64,000 nucleotides of DNA from Adineta vaga (GCA_021613535.1 CP075494.1:10354001-10418000), one strand, 5' to 3'; shown: positions 1-11,132, counted from the stretch's first letter. A program made the numbers and translations. The notes: generated from the letters alone by a model not told the origin.

Positions 1-657
1 ATTCTTATGGCATGGGCATCATTTGAAAGACATATCTTAATATTTCATGAACAGACGATAACAACTAGAAAAAAACGATTTTTTGTTCATTATTTACCAG
101 TTACCTTAATTATTTGCTATTGTCTTCTTTATTATCTAGTAGTTATGGCCTTTCCACCTTGTGAAAATGTATACAATTATGATGAAATATGGTGTTCATC
201 ATCATGCTTATATAAAAATAAGATCTTAATTATGTTCGATACTTTATATAATGACATCTTAGCTACGTTACTTGTTGCATTCTTCAGTTTGTCATTAATT
301 ATTCGAGTTATCTGGCATCATCATGTTCGATTTGGTCGACAAGCTCGATGGCGAAAACATCGGAAAATTATCGTTATACTTCTATCAATATCTCTGATTT
401 ATCTCCTTTTCAATTTACCAATGATGATCTTAGAACTAGCAGCATTTTTTGGTTTATCTGAAAATACAGTAGACCAACTGGAGCCTTATTTTGAATTTCT
501 AAATTATTTTATTTTTATCATTTATCCATTCATTTGTTTGAGTACTACGACTTTCGCAAAAATCTGTAATCGACGGCAACGACGAGTGATTGCTCCTGTA
601 GTATTAACAGTAGTAGGATCACGCCCGAAATGTCAACGCCCATTTGTTCAAGAATAA
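1..657 (+). CDS. Class A-like GPCR, 3' part (5' end outside window)
   Basis: The reading frame is open from the left edge to a TAA at 655-657, so this is the C-terminal part of a longer receptor. The motif ASFERHILIF, near the start, occupies the place of the DRY motif after TM3 in rhodopsin-like receptors. About four hydrophobic helices follow: a TM4-like stretch near residues 30-50, then TM5 (about 80-100), TM6 (about 120-145) and TM7 (about 160-180). A short basic tail follows. A Cys-containing loop lies between TM4 and TM5. I see no intron in this part. The ligand cannot be inferred. The divergent sequence resembles the large orphan GPCR families of bdelloid rotifers. Confidence 0.75.
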   Translation: MLMAWASFERHILIFHEQTITTRKKRFFVHYLPVTLIICYCLLYYLVVMAFPPCENVYNYDEIWCSSSCLYKNKILIMFDTLYNDILATLLVAFFSLSLIIRVIWHHHVRFGRQARWRKHRKIIVILLSISLIYLLFNLPMMILELAAFFGLSENTVDQLEPYFEFLNYFIFIIYPFICLSTTTFAKICNRRQRRVIAPVVLTVVGSRPKCQRPFVQE

Positions 658-1878
658 TATGGAAAGTATGAGAATAACAATTAGAAACAATATTAATTAT
701 CGTTCTTTAACATTTTAAAAATAAACATATTCACATACATAATGAAATATTGAAATAATTCCTTATCAGAGATCAGCAGAATACCCTGATTATGACTAAA
801 CTGTACTTGACAATATTGAACATATAGAGACAGTAGTTCTTTCAAAAGATTTTTCATAAGTTAGCAAAATATGTATCAAGAATGTTTATCAAAAATAATA
901 ACACAGATCAATTTTAAAATCACTTTCTGACGAAAAAAAGCTCGTGTACTTGTTGATTTCTATTTCTTGAATACGCATGTATACTTCGATGTTCTATCAC
1001 TTCAGCCAATAACTTGACTCACTAAAGATACATCATGCACTAGAAATGCGAAATTAAAAGAATCGTTATTTCATATGGTGAATATAATTTACATAGACCA
1101 CATAGTTTTCTCAGAACCATCTTGAGCATATGTATTCTTCTTAAAAGAAAATACTATCATTGATATTTATGCAACGATAAGAAAAAAAGTTATTTAAATG
1201 ATCTTATAAACAGTTACTCATTCGCATCCTTGATCACGAGCAAAAATAACACAGAAATGAACTCTGTATATCTAGATCTGGATTAATGCACTTTATATTA
1301 GAGAAAGGTGAACTTTCATATTGATATATGTCATCGTTAAACATTTTTACTAACAAAGATGATCTTTTCAAATGAATTAAAGATTAATTAAACATGAAAT
1401 TTATGACGATGATTGATCGTTTTTACAGAAATCTATCGCAATCTTTCTTTCCATAAAGACGACTTCGATTTTGTCTAAAAGTAATAATACATCAGTAGGA
1501 AACTCATAGTTTAATATTTAATAATTTAATTATTCAAGCATACTAATGCGATAGACTTTTAAATTAAATAAACTTCATTACATTATAAACAAGCGTTAAA
1601 TCTCCTACTGAGAGTATTTAGATAAACGACCTTGTTCATGATAGTCAAATGAATCTCTGACACGGAAATTGAAGCAACAATCTAATGAATTATCAAATGT
1701 ATGTTTGTATCAAATGAGAGGATGTCGTGTTTTGAATAGCATTAGTATAGCTTCGTTGTTAGTCAAACTATCGTAATCCTAGACAGGAAAAACGAGAGAA
1801 TAGAAATGTAGGGAGAAAAAGAAGATAAAAAGAAAGTGTAAGTCAGAAAATACTACAAATCTTTCTTTACATCGGATT
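658..1878. other. Intergenic, about 1.2 kb
   Basis: AT-rich sequence between the GPCR stop and the first protoglobin gene. No open frame resembles a protein I know and no structured RNA is visible. It should hold the GPCR 3' UTR and the promoter of the globin gene. A purine-rich stretch lies at about 1790-1845. Confidence 0.5.
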
Positions 1879-2535
1879 ATGATGGATGAACACATTGATG
1901 ATAATCAAATCAAAACTGATCTTCGGTATCGTTTCGAATATCTATCAAAATTTCTTAATTTTACTCCCAATGATATAACAATGTTAAATTCATTAGCACC
2001 CCATGTATTTCCACGTATTCCGGTTATCGCTGACACAGTGTATCGAAAATTATTCTCCTTCGATATAACAAAACATTATTTTCTTGTTCGAAATCAAGGT
2101 TTTGAAAAATTTGCTGCAGTCAAAGAACCTCAAGTTACATTAGATTGTGCTCAAATGACTTTTCGAAAAGATATGTTAAGTATGTATCTAAAACGTGTTT
2201 TAACACAAGGCGATTGGAATGATGCATTTCTTCAATATTTATCTCAAGTTGGTAAAATACATACGAATCAAGCTGGTTCATCATCTATCAATGTGGATTA
2301 TATTCATATCAATGCATTGTTAGGTTTTTTAGAACATATTCTTATTGATATTCTTTGGACAATTGACACTATTGATAGTCAAACGAAACATGATATGATT
2401 ACAGCAGTTAATAAATTATTTTGGATACAAAATGATTTTTTTACCATGCATTATCTAATGACGATTAAAGATCTTTCATCGACATCACATGTTACTGTTA
2501 AAGAACCGACATGTTGTTTTAGATTTAATCTTTAA
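1879..2535 (+). CDS. Protoglobin-domain protein, copy 1
   Basis: Intronless 218-residue frame. Residues about 14-195 fit the protoglobin/globin-coupled-sensor fold: an early helix (DLRYRFEYLSKFLNFTPNDI), a middle helix pair (TFRKDMLSMYLKR), and the motif VGKIHT with His128 where the proximal haem ligand is expected. A conserved helix then follows (SINVDYIHINALLGFLEHIL). No methyl-accepting, kinase or cyclase output domain follows, so it is a stand-alone globin rather than a sensor. The C-terminus has a Cys pair (TCC) that might be acylated. Two ATGs are adjacent (1879 and 1882) and either could be used. Protoglobins are mainly archaeal and bacterial; haem and gas binding are inferred from the family. 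A close copy lies at 4379-5032. Confidence 0.78.
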   Translation: MMDEHIDDNQIKTDLRYRFEYLSKFLNFTPNDITMLNSLAPHVFPRIPVIADTVYRKLFSFDITKHYFLVRNQGFEKFAAVKEPQVTLDCAQMTFRKDMLSMYLKRVLTQGDWNDAFLQYLSQVGKIHTNQAGSSSINVDYIHINALLGFLEHILIDILWTIDTIDSQTKHDMITAVNKLFWIQNDFFTMHYLMTIKDLSSTSHVTVKEPTCCFRFNL

Positions 2536-3540
2536 TAGATTGTATGTATGTCTTCAAAATTTATTGATTAAAATCGTGCAAAAAAAACATAAATTTTTCG
2601 TTTCATCTTCAACATAAGTCTACTGATAGATTAGTCAATGGCATATAAACGAGACATTCTAGCCGAAAAAATCAGTTAAAATATAGTTGTGTTGTATTTC
2701 AACGAGCTTTATCAAAAACCTTTATGTATTCTTTTTAGAAATCATCAACGAAGAAAAAAATGAATAGGATGTCATTCATTGTACATTTACAAGTATAATC
2801 TGGAAAAATGTAGACATGTCTTTTGTTCTCGAATTAATCATGTTAAGATATAAAAGGTAATAAAAAGATCGAGGATATAAAACACTGTATTTAGAAAATA
2901 AAAAACTTCATCGATGAATACTCAAATTTCTAATAGGCATGTCAACAACAGATGATCTCAATGAATATAACAGTAATTAAAAAAAACCTATTCAAGTGCT
3001 TTTTAATGTAGCACTTCGTATTTCTTACAATGACGTATGATAATTATAATCTTTGGATTTTTATAGAATAATACACAATAGAAATTCAAAAGTCATGTGT
3101 TCCTAACATATTCTTTTCTGATCGAAATATTTAATCTAATTCCATCTGGCAAGCTTTATAGTCTGACATAGAATTTAATTCGATTAGATTAACTTGTTCT
3201 CTTTGTTTCTAAATCAAGTTATTCGAAGTCAATGGTAAAAAACAACAAAAACTATTCATTTCTAAATGATTATCGTAACACATCAGTCATTTCAAAAGAA
3301 AAATAAAGCACAATTAAAAATGACTAATATGACGTATTTCGTTTTAATTCAAGGATTTGTCCTTCATCATGTTTAATCTATTGAGAGAAAAAAAGAGTCA
3401 GTTTACTGTCATTACACGCACCCTATTCAATAGAAAAATGTCTAATAACTAGTGACATTTTACCGTATCTATCATGCAAGCTTTCATTGTGAAATATCCG
3501 GAGAGAATCTTTAAATATACGCTCTAATGATACTATTTTC

Positions 3541-3577
<37 letters not shown>

Positions 3578-4378
3578 TGAAATGCACGATACTTTGGAAA
3601 GATTACTTATATAAACAAATTTGCAGCCCTGCATAGAGATATATCTCTCGAGTTAGTTGTTCATTTACTGAAAAGAAAACAGATTAGTTTCTTTCTACTA
3701 TCATCAGGTACTTCAACCCTTGCTTGTGAAACGATAATAACAGCACTGCTTGAATGTCAAATACATTGTCGACAGTCTTTCTCTGCTATTCAATCAATCA
3801 GCATTGAGATAATATTATTTTGTGTATTTAAAACTTTATTATAATGCAATTAATACCATAAATAGAACTATTCATTTTCTTTCTTCGTCAAAGAAATTTC
3901 CATCTAATCACTCGAGACATTGTCATAAACTATAATATATCATTCTATATTTTTTCCTGCACTATCATAAAACTGAGTTATTTTCATAATTCAAATGAGA
4001 AGAAAAATCAATAATGAATGATTACTCTTCGAAGGATTTCTATCTACAATTTTGTTTTTTTTCCTATTCAATTTGATGTATCGCTTTATCACATATTTTT
4101 TTCCTTAGTAGAATATAATAAAATTTTTCTCACATGATCGATATATTTTCATCTGGCAATCCTCTAGCACTACATTAGTTGTGTATCCTTGCTAATAATG
4201 AGTATCAAGTTCTTTATAGAAATATAGTATTATTATTTCTTTTCTCATTCTTTTTCTTCTATTCTATCTATACTACCAGCGGCAAGGAGAAAAGAATGTT
4301 TCCGCTACGAGAAAATCTTCAAACGATGAAAACTAGACGAAAAAAAGCAATTCATTCTATATTTTTCTTTCTATACTG
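2536..4378. other. Intergenic between the two protoglobin genes
   Basis: About 1.84 kb of AT-rich sequence with no supportable gene. It contains an (ATC)n microsatellite at 3542-3577. A 66-codon open frame ending at 4379 is T-rich low complexity and is not called. Confidence 0.5.
3542..3577. repeat. (ATC)n microsatellite
   Basis: About twelve uninterrupted ATC/TCA units in non-coding sequence. Confidence 0.95.
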
Positions 4379-5032
4379 ATGACGGAACACATTGACAACG
4401 ATCAATTGAACAGCAATCTTCGTTATCGTTTCGAATATCTATCAAAATTTCTTAATTTTACTCTCAGTGATATCGCTTTACTCAATAAATTTGCACTTCT
4501 GCTCGTTCCACGCATTCCCGTTGTTGCTGACACTGTCTACAGGAAACTACTTTCATTCGATATAACAAAACAATTTTTCCTTGTTCGTAACGATGGATTT
4601 GATGGTCATGTAGTCAAAAAAGATACGAAATTAACATTAGATTGTGCTCAGATGACTTTTCGAAAAGATATGTTAAGTATGTATCTGAAACGTCTTCTAA
4701 CACAAAAGGAATGGAATGATACATTTCTTCAATATTTATCTCAAGTTGGTAAAATGCATACGAATCAAGCTGGTTCATCATCTATCAATGTGGATTATAT
4801 TCATATCAATGCATTACTAGGATTTTTAGAACATATTCTTATTGATATTCTTTGGACCATTGATAGTATTGATAATCAAACAAAACATGATATGATTACA
4901 GCAGTTAATAAATTATTTTGGATACAAAATGATTTTTTTACCATGCATTATTTGAAAACATGGCATGGAGATGAATCTACAACGGCAAAAGAATCACCGT
5001 CGACGAATAAGAACAAATACTGTTGTTTATAG
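4379..5032 (+). CDS. Protoglobin-domain protein, copy 2
   Basis: Intronless 217-residue paralogue of the protein at 1879-2535. The putative proximal His is His127 in VGKMHT. From about residue 84 to 200 the two proteins are nearly identical, including SINVDYIHINALLGFLEHIL and LFWIQNDFFTMHYL. The first 80 residues are clearly more diverged, and the C-terminal tails differ (this one ends NKYCCL, again with a Cys pair). Same strand and about 1.8 kb spacing indicate a tandem duplication. Function is inferred from the globin family: haem binding, possibly O2, CO or NO sensing or detoxification. Confidence 0.78.
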   Translation: MTEHIDNDQLNSNLRYRFEYLSKFLNFTLSDIALLNKFALLLVPRIPVVADTVYRKLLSFDITKQFFLVRNDGFDGHVVKKDTKLTLDCAQMTFRKDMLSMYLKRLLTQKEWNDTFLQYLSQVGKMHTNQAGSSSINVDYIHINALLGFLEHILIDILWTIDSIDNQTKHDMITAVNKLFWIQNDFFTMHYLKTWHGDESTTAKESPSTNKNKYCCL

Positions 5033-5588
5033 AAGTTGATTCAATTTTTCTGAAAAATTTACATAAAAAAAAATGAAGAAAGAAACTATAAATAAATTAT
5101 GATTGTGATTGTCGTCTGAAATTGAGAATTATTTTTAGTCGGAGAGAAAAAAAAGAGTTTTGCTTTGATGAACAAGACAAAATTTATTATTTCAACAATC
5201 AATCGAATGATCAGATGAAAACTTAGCAGTTTCAATAGTAATTTCGGACTTTGTCGTGTGCTGTGTGTTCTTTTAATTTAAAATATGTTAAATCAGCCGA
5301 CTTAATATGAATATATATTTCTTATTTCTATTTGAAAGTGATAAGTACCGTTATGTACTATGAGAGACAGTTTTATTGAGTTCAAAAACAAAATTGTCTT
5401 TCACATTTATACTTCTTTGATGATCGTTCCTCTTTGTTTTTTTCTCTACTATTCGGCTTCACTTATTTTATTAGTACATTCGCCTACGATTTCAAGCGAA
5501 GGAATGTATATATATATATACACAAACAAATGATTTCTTTCATTTTATATTCAAAGTAATAAGAATACGGTATTCTGAGACAATCATT
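5033..5588. other. Intergenic
   Basis: About 550 bp, AT-rich, with a short (TA)n run near 5509-5520. No gene seen. Confidence 0.5.
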
Positions 5589-6683
5589 ATGGAGCAAGAC
5601 ATCAATGATAATGAAGGTATGTAAATATATATTCGATTGAAAAGATGAATGATTTCAACATTGAAATCGATCTATTTGCTGAAGAGAAGGTATAAAATAT
5701 CATGTCGTTTCTTTTTCTTTTTGTTTTGTATAGGTTTTTCTGATAGTCAATCATTCTCGTTAACACGTCCTTCAAGTGCCGCTAGTTCAGATATGCCAAA
5801 AGTGAGTCTTCGATCACGTCGAAATAGTTTTCTTAAACGACAATCATCAACTATTGATGTTAATGATATATCTCCATTGGAAACGAAACATACACCAATC
5901 AAAGTGATCGTTGTTAATGGAAAATGTTCACAAATATTTAAATCAACATTAGAAGATTGTGTTGAAGATTGTATTTTAGAATATCCTGAAGAACAAAATT
6001 CTGTTTATGTATCGAAACCAGGACAAACAATACAAATACCAGTTGGTAATAATCGAAATCCAATTATTTCGATAAGAGAACAAAGTGCCAATGCGCGATC
6101 ATCGGCGAAATCAAATCGAAGACAAAATTCAATTAATCAATATACTTCACAACAATCAACAAGTAGTGCACGCAATATTGCAGCAAATAATTTTGCATTA
6201 CCATCCGTTGCTCTCGCAGCAACAACATCTGCACGTATACGTCATCAACTTGCTCAACAAAAATTTTCGGTAGTTGAAAATATAACTGAAGAACAATCAT
6301 TTATCGCACCAATTCCTGTCATACCAACAATTGAACAAATTGAAATATCACCTGATGAAACAATTTCACCGAGTCCAAATCCAGAAATCACGACTTTATC
6401 ATTACCTTCTTGTCGACGAAATAAAAGACAAATGTCATATCGTGAACGGCAAAAGGAGTATCTTCTTTCTGATTTAGTGATGCTTGGTCCTGAACATTTC
6501 GCTCATGTCTTCAATCTACCACGTTATCAATCACGATTACGTCCACGAAATGATAATCTATCAGAACTTGATCGAGTTAAACAGGATCTTTTTCATCGAT
6601 ATCTTTGGACACAAAATCCTCAAGTCTCATGTCGTATTCGTCCCCATACAACGGCTACACGTCGAACAACACTTGTTATCTAA
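5589..6683 (+). CDS. Unrecognised Ser/Arg-rich protein
   Basis: Two exons: a 28-nt first exon (5589-5616, MEQDINDNE plus one base), a 117-bp intron with GTATGT donor and TATAG acceptor, then 5734-6683, giving 325 residues in one frame. The N-terminal two thirds are Ser/Thr/Gln/Asn-rich and probably disordered, with basic patches. The C-terminal 90 residues look folded: a helical, charged block with YRERQKEYLLSDLVMLGP and HVFNLPRY, then many Arg residues. No signal peptide or membrane segment. I do not recognise the family. The conserved-looking C-terminal block is the place to search. Confidence 0.65.
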
Positions 6684-7107
6684 TAGTGTAAATATTTTCT
6701 TGTGAGAAAAAAAATCAGTGAAATTTAATACAATTTGTTCTGCTCCAGATTTCATCTACATATGATTTTCTAATGAGAGCGGCTTGTATATACATCATAT
6801 GAAATAAAAATCAAAACGTCTGTGACGTCCTGCCGATAGACGACAAATGAGCTCGTTAAAACGGCTCGGCAGGAGAGTGTGAAACATTATCGGCATGCTT
6901 CAATGAAGTGAGTGAGTGAGTGAAGAGCAAATGATTATGCACACCAGAGAGAACGAGAGAGAGAGAGAGAGGGGAAAGAAAGAAAGGAAGAGAAAGTGAA
7001 CGAAGAGAAAAGGAGAACAATCATGTTCATTCATTTTACTTTCAATTGATCATACTCATTCATATAGACAATCGAAAAAGCATCCGTACATTCATTTCAT
7101 ATGTATA
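6684..7107. other. Intergenic with GC-rich hairpin and GA repeat
   Basis: About 420 bp. Contains an 8-bp perfect inverted repeat (6829-6836 with 6866-6873), a GTGA-type repeat at about 6906-6922 and a (GA)n tract at about 6955-6971. These lie upstream of the small gene at 7108 and may be part of its promoter. Confidence 0.5.
6829..6873. repeat. Inverted repeat, possible stem-loop
   Basis: CCTGCCGA at 6829-6836 is the exact reverse complement of TCGGCAGG at 6866-6873. The 29-nt loop contains a shorter ACGA/TCGT pairing. It is GC-rich in an AT-rich surrounding, and a CRE-like TGACGTC lies just 5'. The function is unknown. Confidence 0.6.
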
Positions 7108-7431
7108 ATGCCAGAAGAAATCGAAAGTAGTAAACCGTAAGTTTGCGCAATGAAGAATTTTGTTGATCTTTTATGCTATTCTTTTTCCAGTCTTCTGTTA
7201 CCAATTGAAAGTCAAGATCAATTTGAATTTTTTATTGAAATAACTTCCACTCCCAAAGCAAAATTTACTCAACCAGCATCATCAACACCTGTCAAAAAAT
7301 CTTCATCATCATCTCATAGTAACAATAATCATAATAATACTCGGACTTCTGTTCGTTCCCGTCGAACATTAAAACGTACTTATTGTAAGAGTGCGATATT
7401 CTTTCGTCAATTAAAACGAACATTTTTGTAA
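7108..7431 (+). CDS. Small basic unrecognised protein
   Basis: Two exons: 7108-7136 (MPEEIESSK plus two bases), a 54-bp intron with GTAAGT donor and TTTCCAG acceptor, then 7191-7431, giving 89 residues. The N-terminus is acidic. The middle is Ser/Asn/Thr-rich (a run of Ser and His-Asn repeats). The C-terminus is strongly basic (RSRRTLKRTY, RQLKRTF). There is no signal peptide. The good splice sites and a continuous frame support a real gene, but the product is unknown. Confidence 0.5.
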
Positions 7432-8009
7432 ATATTTATTCGAAAACAAACCCGCAAAATGAGTGGAATGCAGTGCATATTTTTTTTCTTCATATTCAAA
7501 AATAAATCGTGAATGATATAATCTTTGATTGTGAGTTTCAATTTGATATAGATGTTCAACGATCGTAATCGATTGGCATCTAACTGTGAAGTAACTTCAA
7601 AAGAAAGTGATTAGATATTAAAATTACTTTCCTCTTTTTGTAATAAATAAATAAATAAATGATTCTTTCATTAAAGTGTAATTAGATGCAAATCGAATAG
7701 ACACTTTTCTTTTGAGTATATGATAAGTTTTTATATGGCGGAAATTTCAATGGATTTATTCATTTGGAAAGGCAATTGAGAACATTCACGAGGGACATGT
7801 GCAAGTACGAGAAATATGTCAAAACGAAAGAAGACTGATAAGTTTGAATTTTAAAAACAAATGAATAGAAAATTCTTCAAATCACACTACTCAATTACAA
7901 ATTTTATTCATTCAATAATAGAAAATAAATCACAGATTGCTTAAACATATTATTGCACGAGAGAAAGAAAGAAGAAAAATAATCATGACTGTTTTAATTC
8001 AATTGAAGT
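7432..8009. other. Intergenic between convergent genes
   Basis: About 580 bp, AT-rich, with an (AAAT)n run near 7642-7660. It should hold the 3' UTRs of the flanking convergent genes. No gene seen. Confidence 0.5.
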
Positions 8010-9352
8010 TCATATAGCAGCAAAACTTTTCGATGATGGTTGGGAAAATTTTCGTTTTACAATAAATATTACTGCAATAATTGCAACTATAGCTGGTAAA
8101 GCTAAACTAATAATTAATGCCACTGTTACGAATCCGGCTGTTGAATCAGGTTCAAGTAAATCAAGACCAGTTGTAAATTGAATAAATGAATAATTTGTTT
8201 TCGTAAAAAAACCTAAAATATAAAAAGGATAAAGCTCGTTTTTCTCTTCTTCTTCTTCTTTGAATTACCATCATTGGCTTGACCGAGTGAAATATTAAAT
8301 GCAGATGCATAATTAAATGGAACAGGAAAAATTGAATTGAAGATTCCTTGATCAATTGTTGTATTTAATGTAAAATTGTTTTTTATATCGTAGACTTGCA
8401 TTAACGTATTTTGTTCAATTGTTCGATCTTCACTTTGATAAACAACTGGTTTCCATAACATCGATGATGGATATAACGGACTAAGTGATCGTATTTGCCA
8501 GACCTTAAATATTCCTTAAAAAACGAGAAAAATTTTTGCTTTTGTTCATGTATAAAAATTGATTTTTACCAGGAGTATATTGATCATCAATGTAACTGGA
8601 TGAGAATATTCGTGAACCTTCGTGACCAAGCATGATTTCAAGTATTTCAAAAGCAAATCGTGTTTTGGATGAAGCGAAACTGTCAGCTTGAAAAGCAATA
8701 TTAAGAAAAATGCTCTTGGGTGCTGTTGTTAATTTCGGAAATTTACTATCACGTTTTATTGCACCGTCATAAACAATATCAACGGTTAATGATCCATTCA
8801 ACTAAAAGAAATGAAAAAAATATATCCTTTTACAAAAAATTAACTTTGAAACATTTCTCTTCGAACCATTTCTAATGGTAGTGTAAATCTTGGTTGTTCT
8901 GTGGGTTTCGTTACAAAAGTAATATTATCAGTTCTAATGTTTGTAATCCAATGTGAAGCAGTTATATTATCATTATCTTTTAAGTTACCATCATCATCAA
9001 CATCGATAAATTCAATAATACGCCGAAGAACAATGGATAGATAATTCCCGGGTTTCAAACCATCGAACGTAATAGCACCGCTATAATTCCTGGCGAATAA
9101 AGCTGGATAATTAATTGTTGCTTTTGCACCTTTTGGTGTTTCAAATATACTAATAGTTAATTCATCAAAGGATGAAAAGATTATATGAATACTACTATCA
9201 CCAACGGCATAGTTTGTATAGAATAAAGCTGTATTATTTGAATCTTTACATTCAGGTAAATCACATCCAGGATTGATTGTGAATGGTACGGAAGCATCGA
9301 TAATGTTTGGAAGAAGAAAACAAAAAGAAATTAGAATATAAAGAGAAGTCAT
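8010..9352 (-). CDS. GLMP: GLMP-like lysosomal membrane glycoprotein
   Basis: Four exons on the minus strand (9352-8867, 8801-8570, 8514-8269, 8212-8010) join to 388 residues; human GLMP is about 406. The protein has an N-terminal signal peptide, a large luminal region with many N-glycosylation sequons, and the conserved-looking block YIDDQYTPG followed by WKPVVYQ. One membrane helix near the C-terminus (AGFVTVALIISLALPAIVA) precedes a short basic tail. GLMP partners the lysosomal transporter MFSD1. The first junction is uncertain: the better-looking donor (GTTAAT) breaks frame, whereas a weak donor GTTCGA keeps phase and gives a typical 65-bp intron. An acceptor-like TTTTAG lies 13 nt before the ATG. 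The family assignment is from remembered motifs. Confidence 0.65.
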
Positions 9353-9959
9353 GATGGAATAAATCTAAAATATGAGAAAGATCCAATCCTTGGTTTATTC
9401 AATAATGATAAACGTTCATTTTTAGCTTTTTATAATGGTTGTTTCTCTTAACAAGCATTAGATCAAACAAAATTGTCTCGAATAGTTTATGAGACCTATG
9501 TATAAATAGTCCATCACACATGGATTTTGAACATTCTATTCTTACCTGATTGAAGACTATTTGTATCAATGATAGTATTTCTTTAGATTCATTATTACAT
9601 TTAAATAGCAAGCAAATCATGAATAAATAATCAACTAGCTTTATTAATCAAAATATTAATTTTCGATAAAGCATTCTTATCATGTTTTCACATATTCTCT
9701 CACAGATTATAATGATAAAAAGATTAAAAATTTCAATTCAATTATCATATCTTGTTTGGCCGCGTCGGCTTCATGTCCATTTCGATAGACATCTCGTTCT
9801 ATGAATTAGTTTCCGATACCAGCATTGTTAGCAGTAATCACAATCATTTTTTCAAAGCATAGAAAATGAAAAGAAAATTTCATATCACATACAAAATCAA
9901 AAGAAACCGGATCATCACAGTAAACATTATCTAAAAGTATAAAAATAAACAGATCTTTT
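9353..9959. other. Intergenic
   Basis: About 600 bp between the GLMP-like start and the AAR2 stop, both on the minus strand. Probably the AAR2 3' UTR plus leader sequence. A GC-rich patch (GGCCGCGTCGGC) lies at about 9759-9770. No gene seen. Confidence 0.5.
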
Positions 9960-11099
9960 TTATTCATTATCAAGTTCAACAATAATCGGTTTTTCATCAT
10001 CGGGTTCATCATCAAAAGTCCATTTAAATGTTTCATTTAGAAATTGTTTCATTTTTTCTGCACGTTCAAGTAATTTTTCCGTATCACTACCTTCCATTTG
10101 GTCACTATCATTGAAAGCAGTTAAATTAACAAAGAAATTCTCCAAAGATTTGTATATATAATTTTCTTGTTGATCAATATCGACAAAGAAATGTTCACCA
10201 GTTGTTAATTCAGTTGAAAAATATTTCAATTGAAAATAAATCATTTGAAGAAAATCAATATAAACATTTGGCCAACGACGATATGCTTTTTGACAAGAAC
10301 AAATTAGACGAAATAAAGATTTCCATTGTTCAAATCCATCATATAAATGACCGAGAAAGAAAACAATGAAACTAAGTTGTAATTCACATAAAATTCCATG
10401 AATATTCGAATCAAATCGTTGGGCAATGATTTTTTCTAATTCATTTGTACGATCAAGTTTTGATTGAGTTAAATCTGAACCAGAACAAGCAATTGTTTTA
10501 TTCTCAATCGTAGTAAATCGAAAAGCAAATTCAGGATTCTCGATCATTTTTGGTAGACGAGATTCTGCTTCTGTTAAATTCTTTGGTATTGAATATTCTT
10601 CTGTCGTTTTCTTATGTTCATTTGGATTATAAACATTAGCAGAACAAATGTGACCGTTTGATGGAAGTAATTTTTGTAGAAAATCATAATTTAAATGATT
10701 AGATACCGATAACCATTGACGATAAGTATCGAGAGGATAAGATCCAAGTAAACGATCTAATTCATAGCGTTGACTACGACGATTTTCATATTCATCTGAA
10801 GTAAGATGTTCACGTTGAAAGAGATTTTCTTTCGGTGACCAACGCACGACAATTAACATTTGATTCGGTTGTTGAATATTAATGAAAAAACTTTGTCGTG
10901 AAGATAATTCTTTTGTTAAAGAATCCCGTTCACTGTAATAACAATAATGTATACCAGGTGGAATCATTTTAATGCCATGAAATTGTGAACCAATTTGCCA
11001 AAAGTACATATCAATACCAAATTCCATCTCTTTTGGAGCATCGAGAACAAGTAGAATACCACCGGATTCAAATAATTGACGAGCTGTATCAGAATTCAT
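9960..11099 (-). CDS. AAR2: AAR2, U5 snRNP assembly factor
   Basis: Single-exon 379-residue frame (human AAR2 is 384). The N-terminal half has the family hallmarks: MEFGIDMYFWQIG (human EFGIDYNSWEVG), then IKMIPPGIHY, then VVRWS and LGSYPLDTYRQW. The C-terminal helical half has LCELQLSFIVFFLGHLYDGF and FFVDI, and ends WTFDDEP..PIIVELDNE like the human protein. AAR2 binds PRP8 in a cytoplasmic U5 snRNP precursor before BRR2 joins. The ATG is two bases after a TTTTTCAG acceptor and 33 bp after the ALKBH7 stop on the same strand, so it is probably the downstream cistron of a trans-spliced operon. Confidence 0.96.
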   Translation of the reverse strand: MNSDTARQLFESGGILLVLDAPKEMEFGIDMYFWQIGSQFHGIKMIPPGIHYCYYSERDSLTKELSSRQSFFINIQQPNQMLIVVRWSPKENLFQREHLTSDEYENRRSQRYELDRLLGSYPLDTYRQWLSVSNHLNYDFLQKLLPSNGHICSANVYNPNEHKKTTEEYSIPKNLTEAESRLPKMIENPEFAFRFTTIENKTIACSGSDLTQSKLDRTNELEKIIAQRFDSNIHGILCELQLSFIVFFLGHLYDGFEQWKSLFRLICSCQKAYRRWPNVYIDFLQMIYFQLKYFSTELTTGEHFFVDIDQQENYIYKSLENFFVNLTAFNDSDQMEGSDTEKLLERAEKMKQFLNETFKWTFDDEPDDEKPIIVELDNE

Positions 11100-11101
11100 A
11101 T

Positions 11102-11103
11102 CT
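11102..11103 (-). other. Putative spliced-leader acceptor for AAR2
   Basis: Read on the minus strand, a pyrimidine-rich run ending TTTTTCAG lies 2 nt before the AAR2 ATG and inside the 33-bp gap after the ALKBH7 stop codon. No coding exon can precede it there, so trans-splicing is the simplest reading. Confidence 0.6.
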
Positions 11104-11132
11104 GAAAAAGAAAAGAAAATCTTGACAAAGAT

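Noticed and set aside
4179-4379. 66-codon frame immediately upstream of protoglobin copy 2
   Set aside because: T-rich hydrophobic low-complexity translation, no homologue at the other copy, overlaps the promoter.
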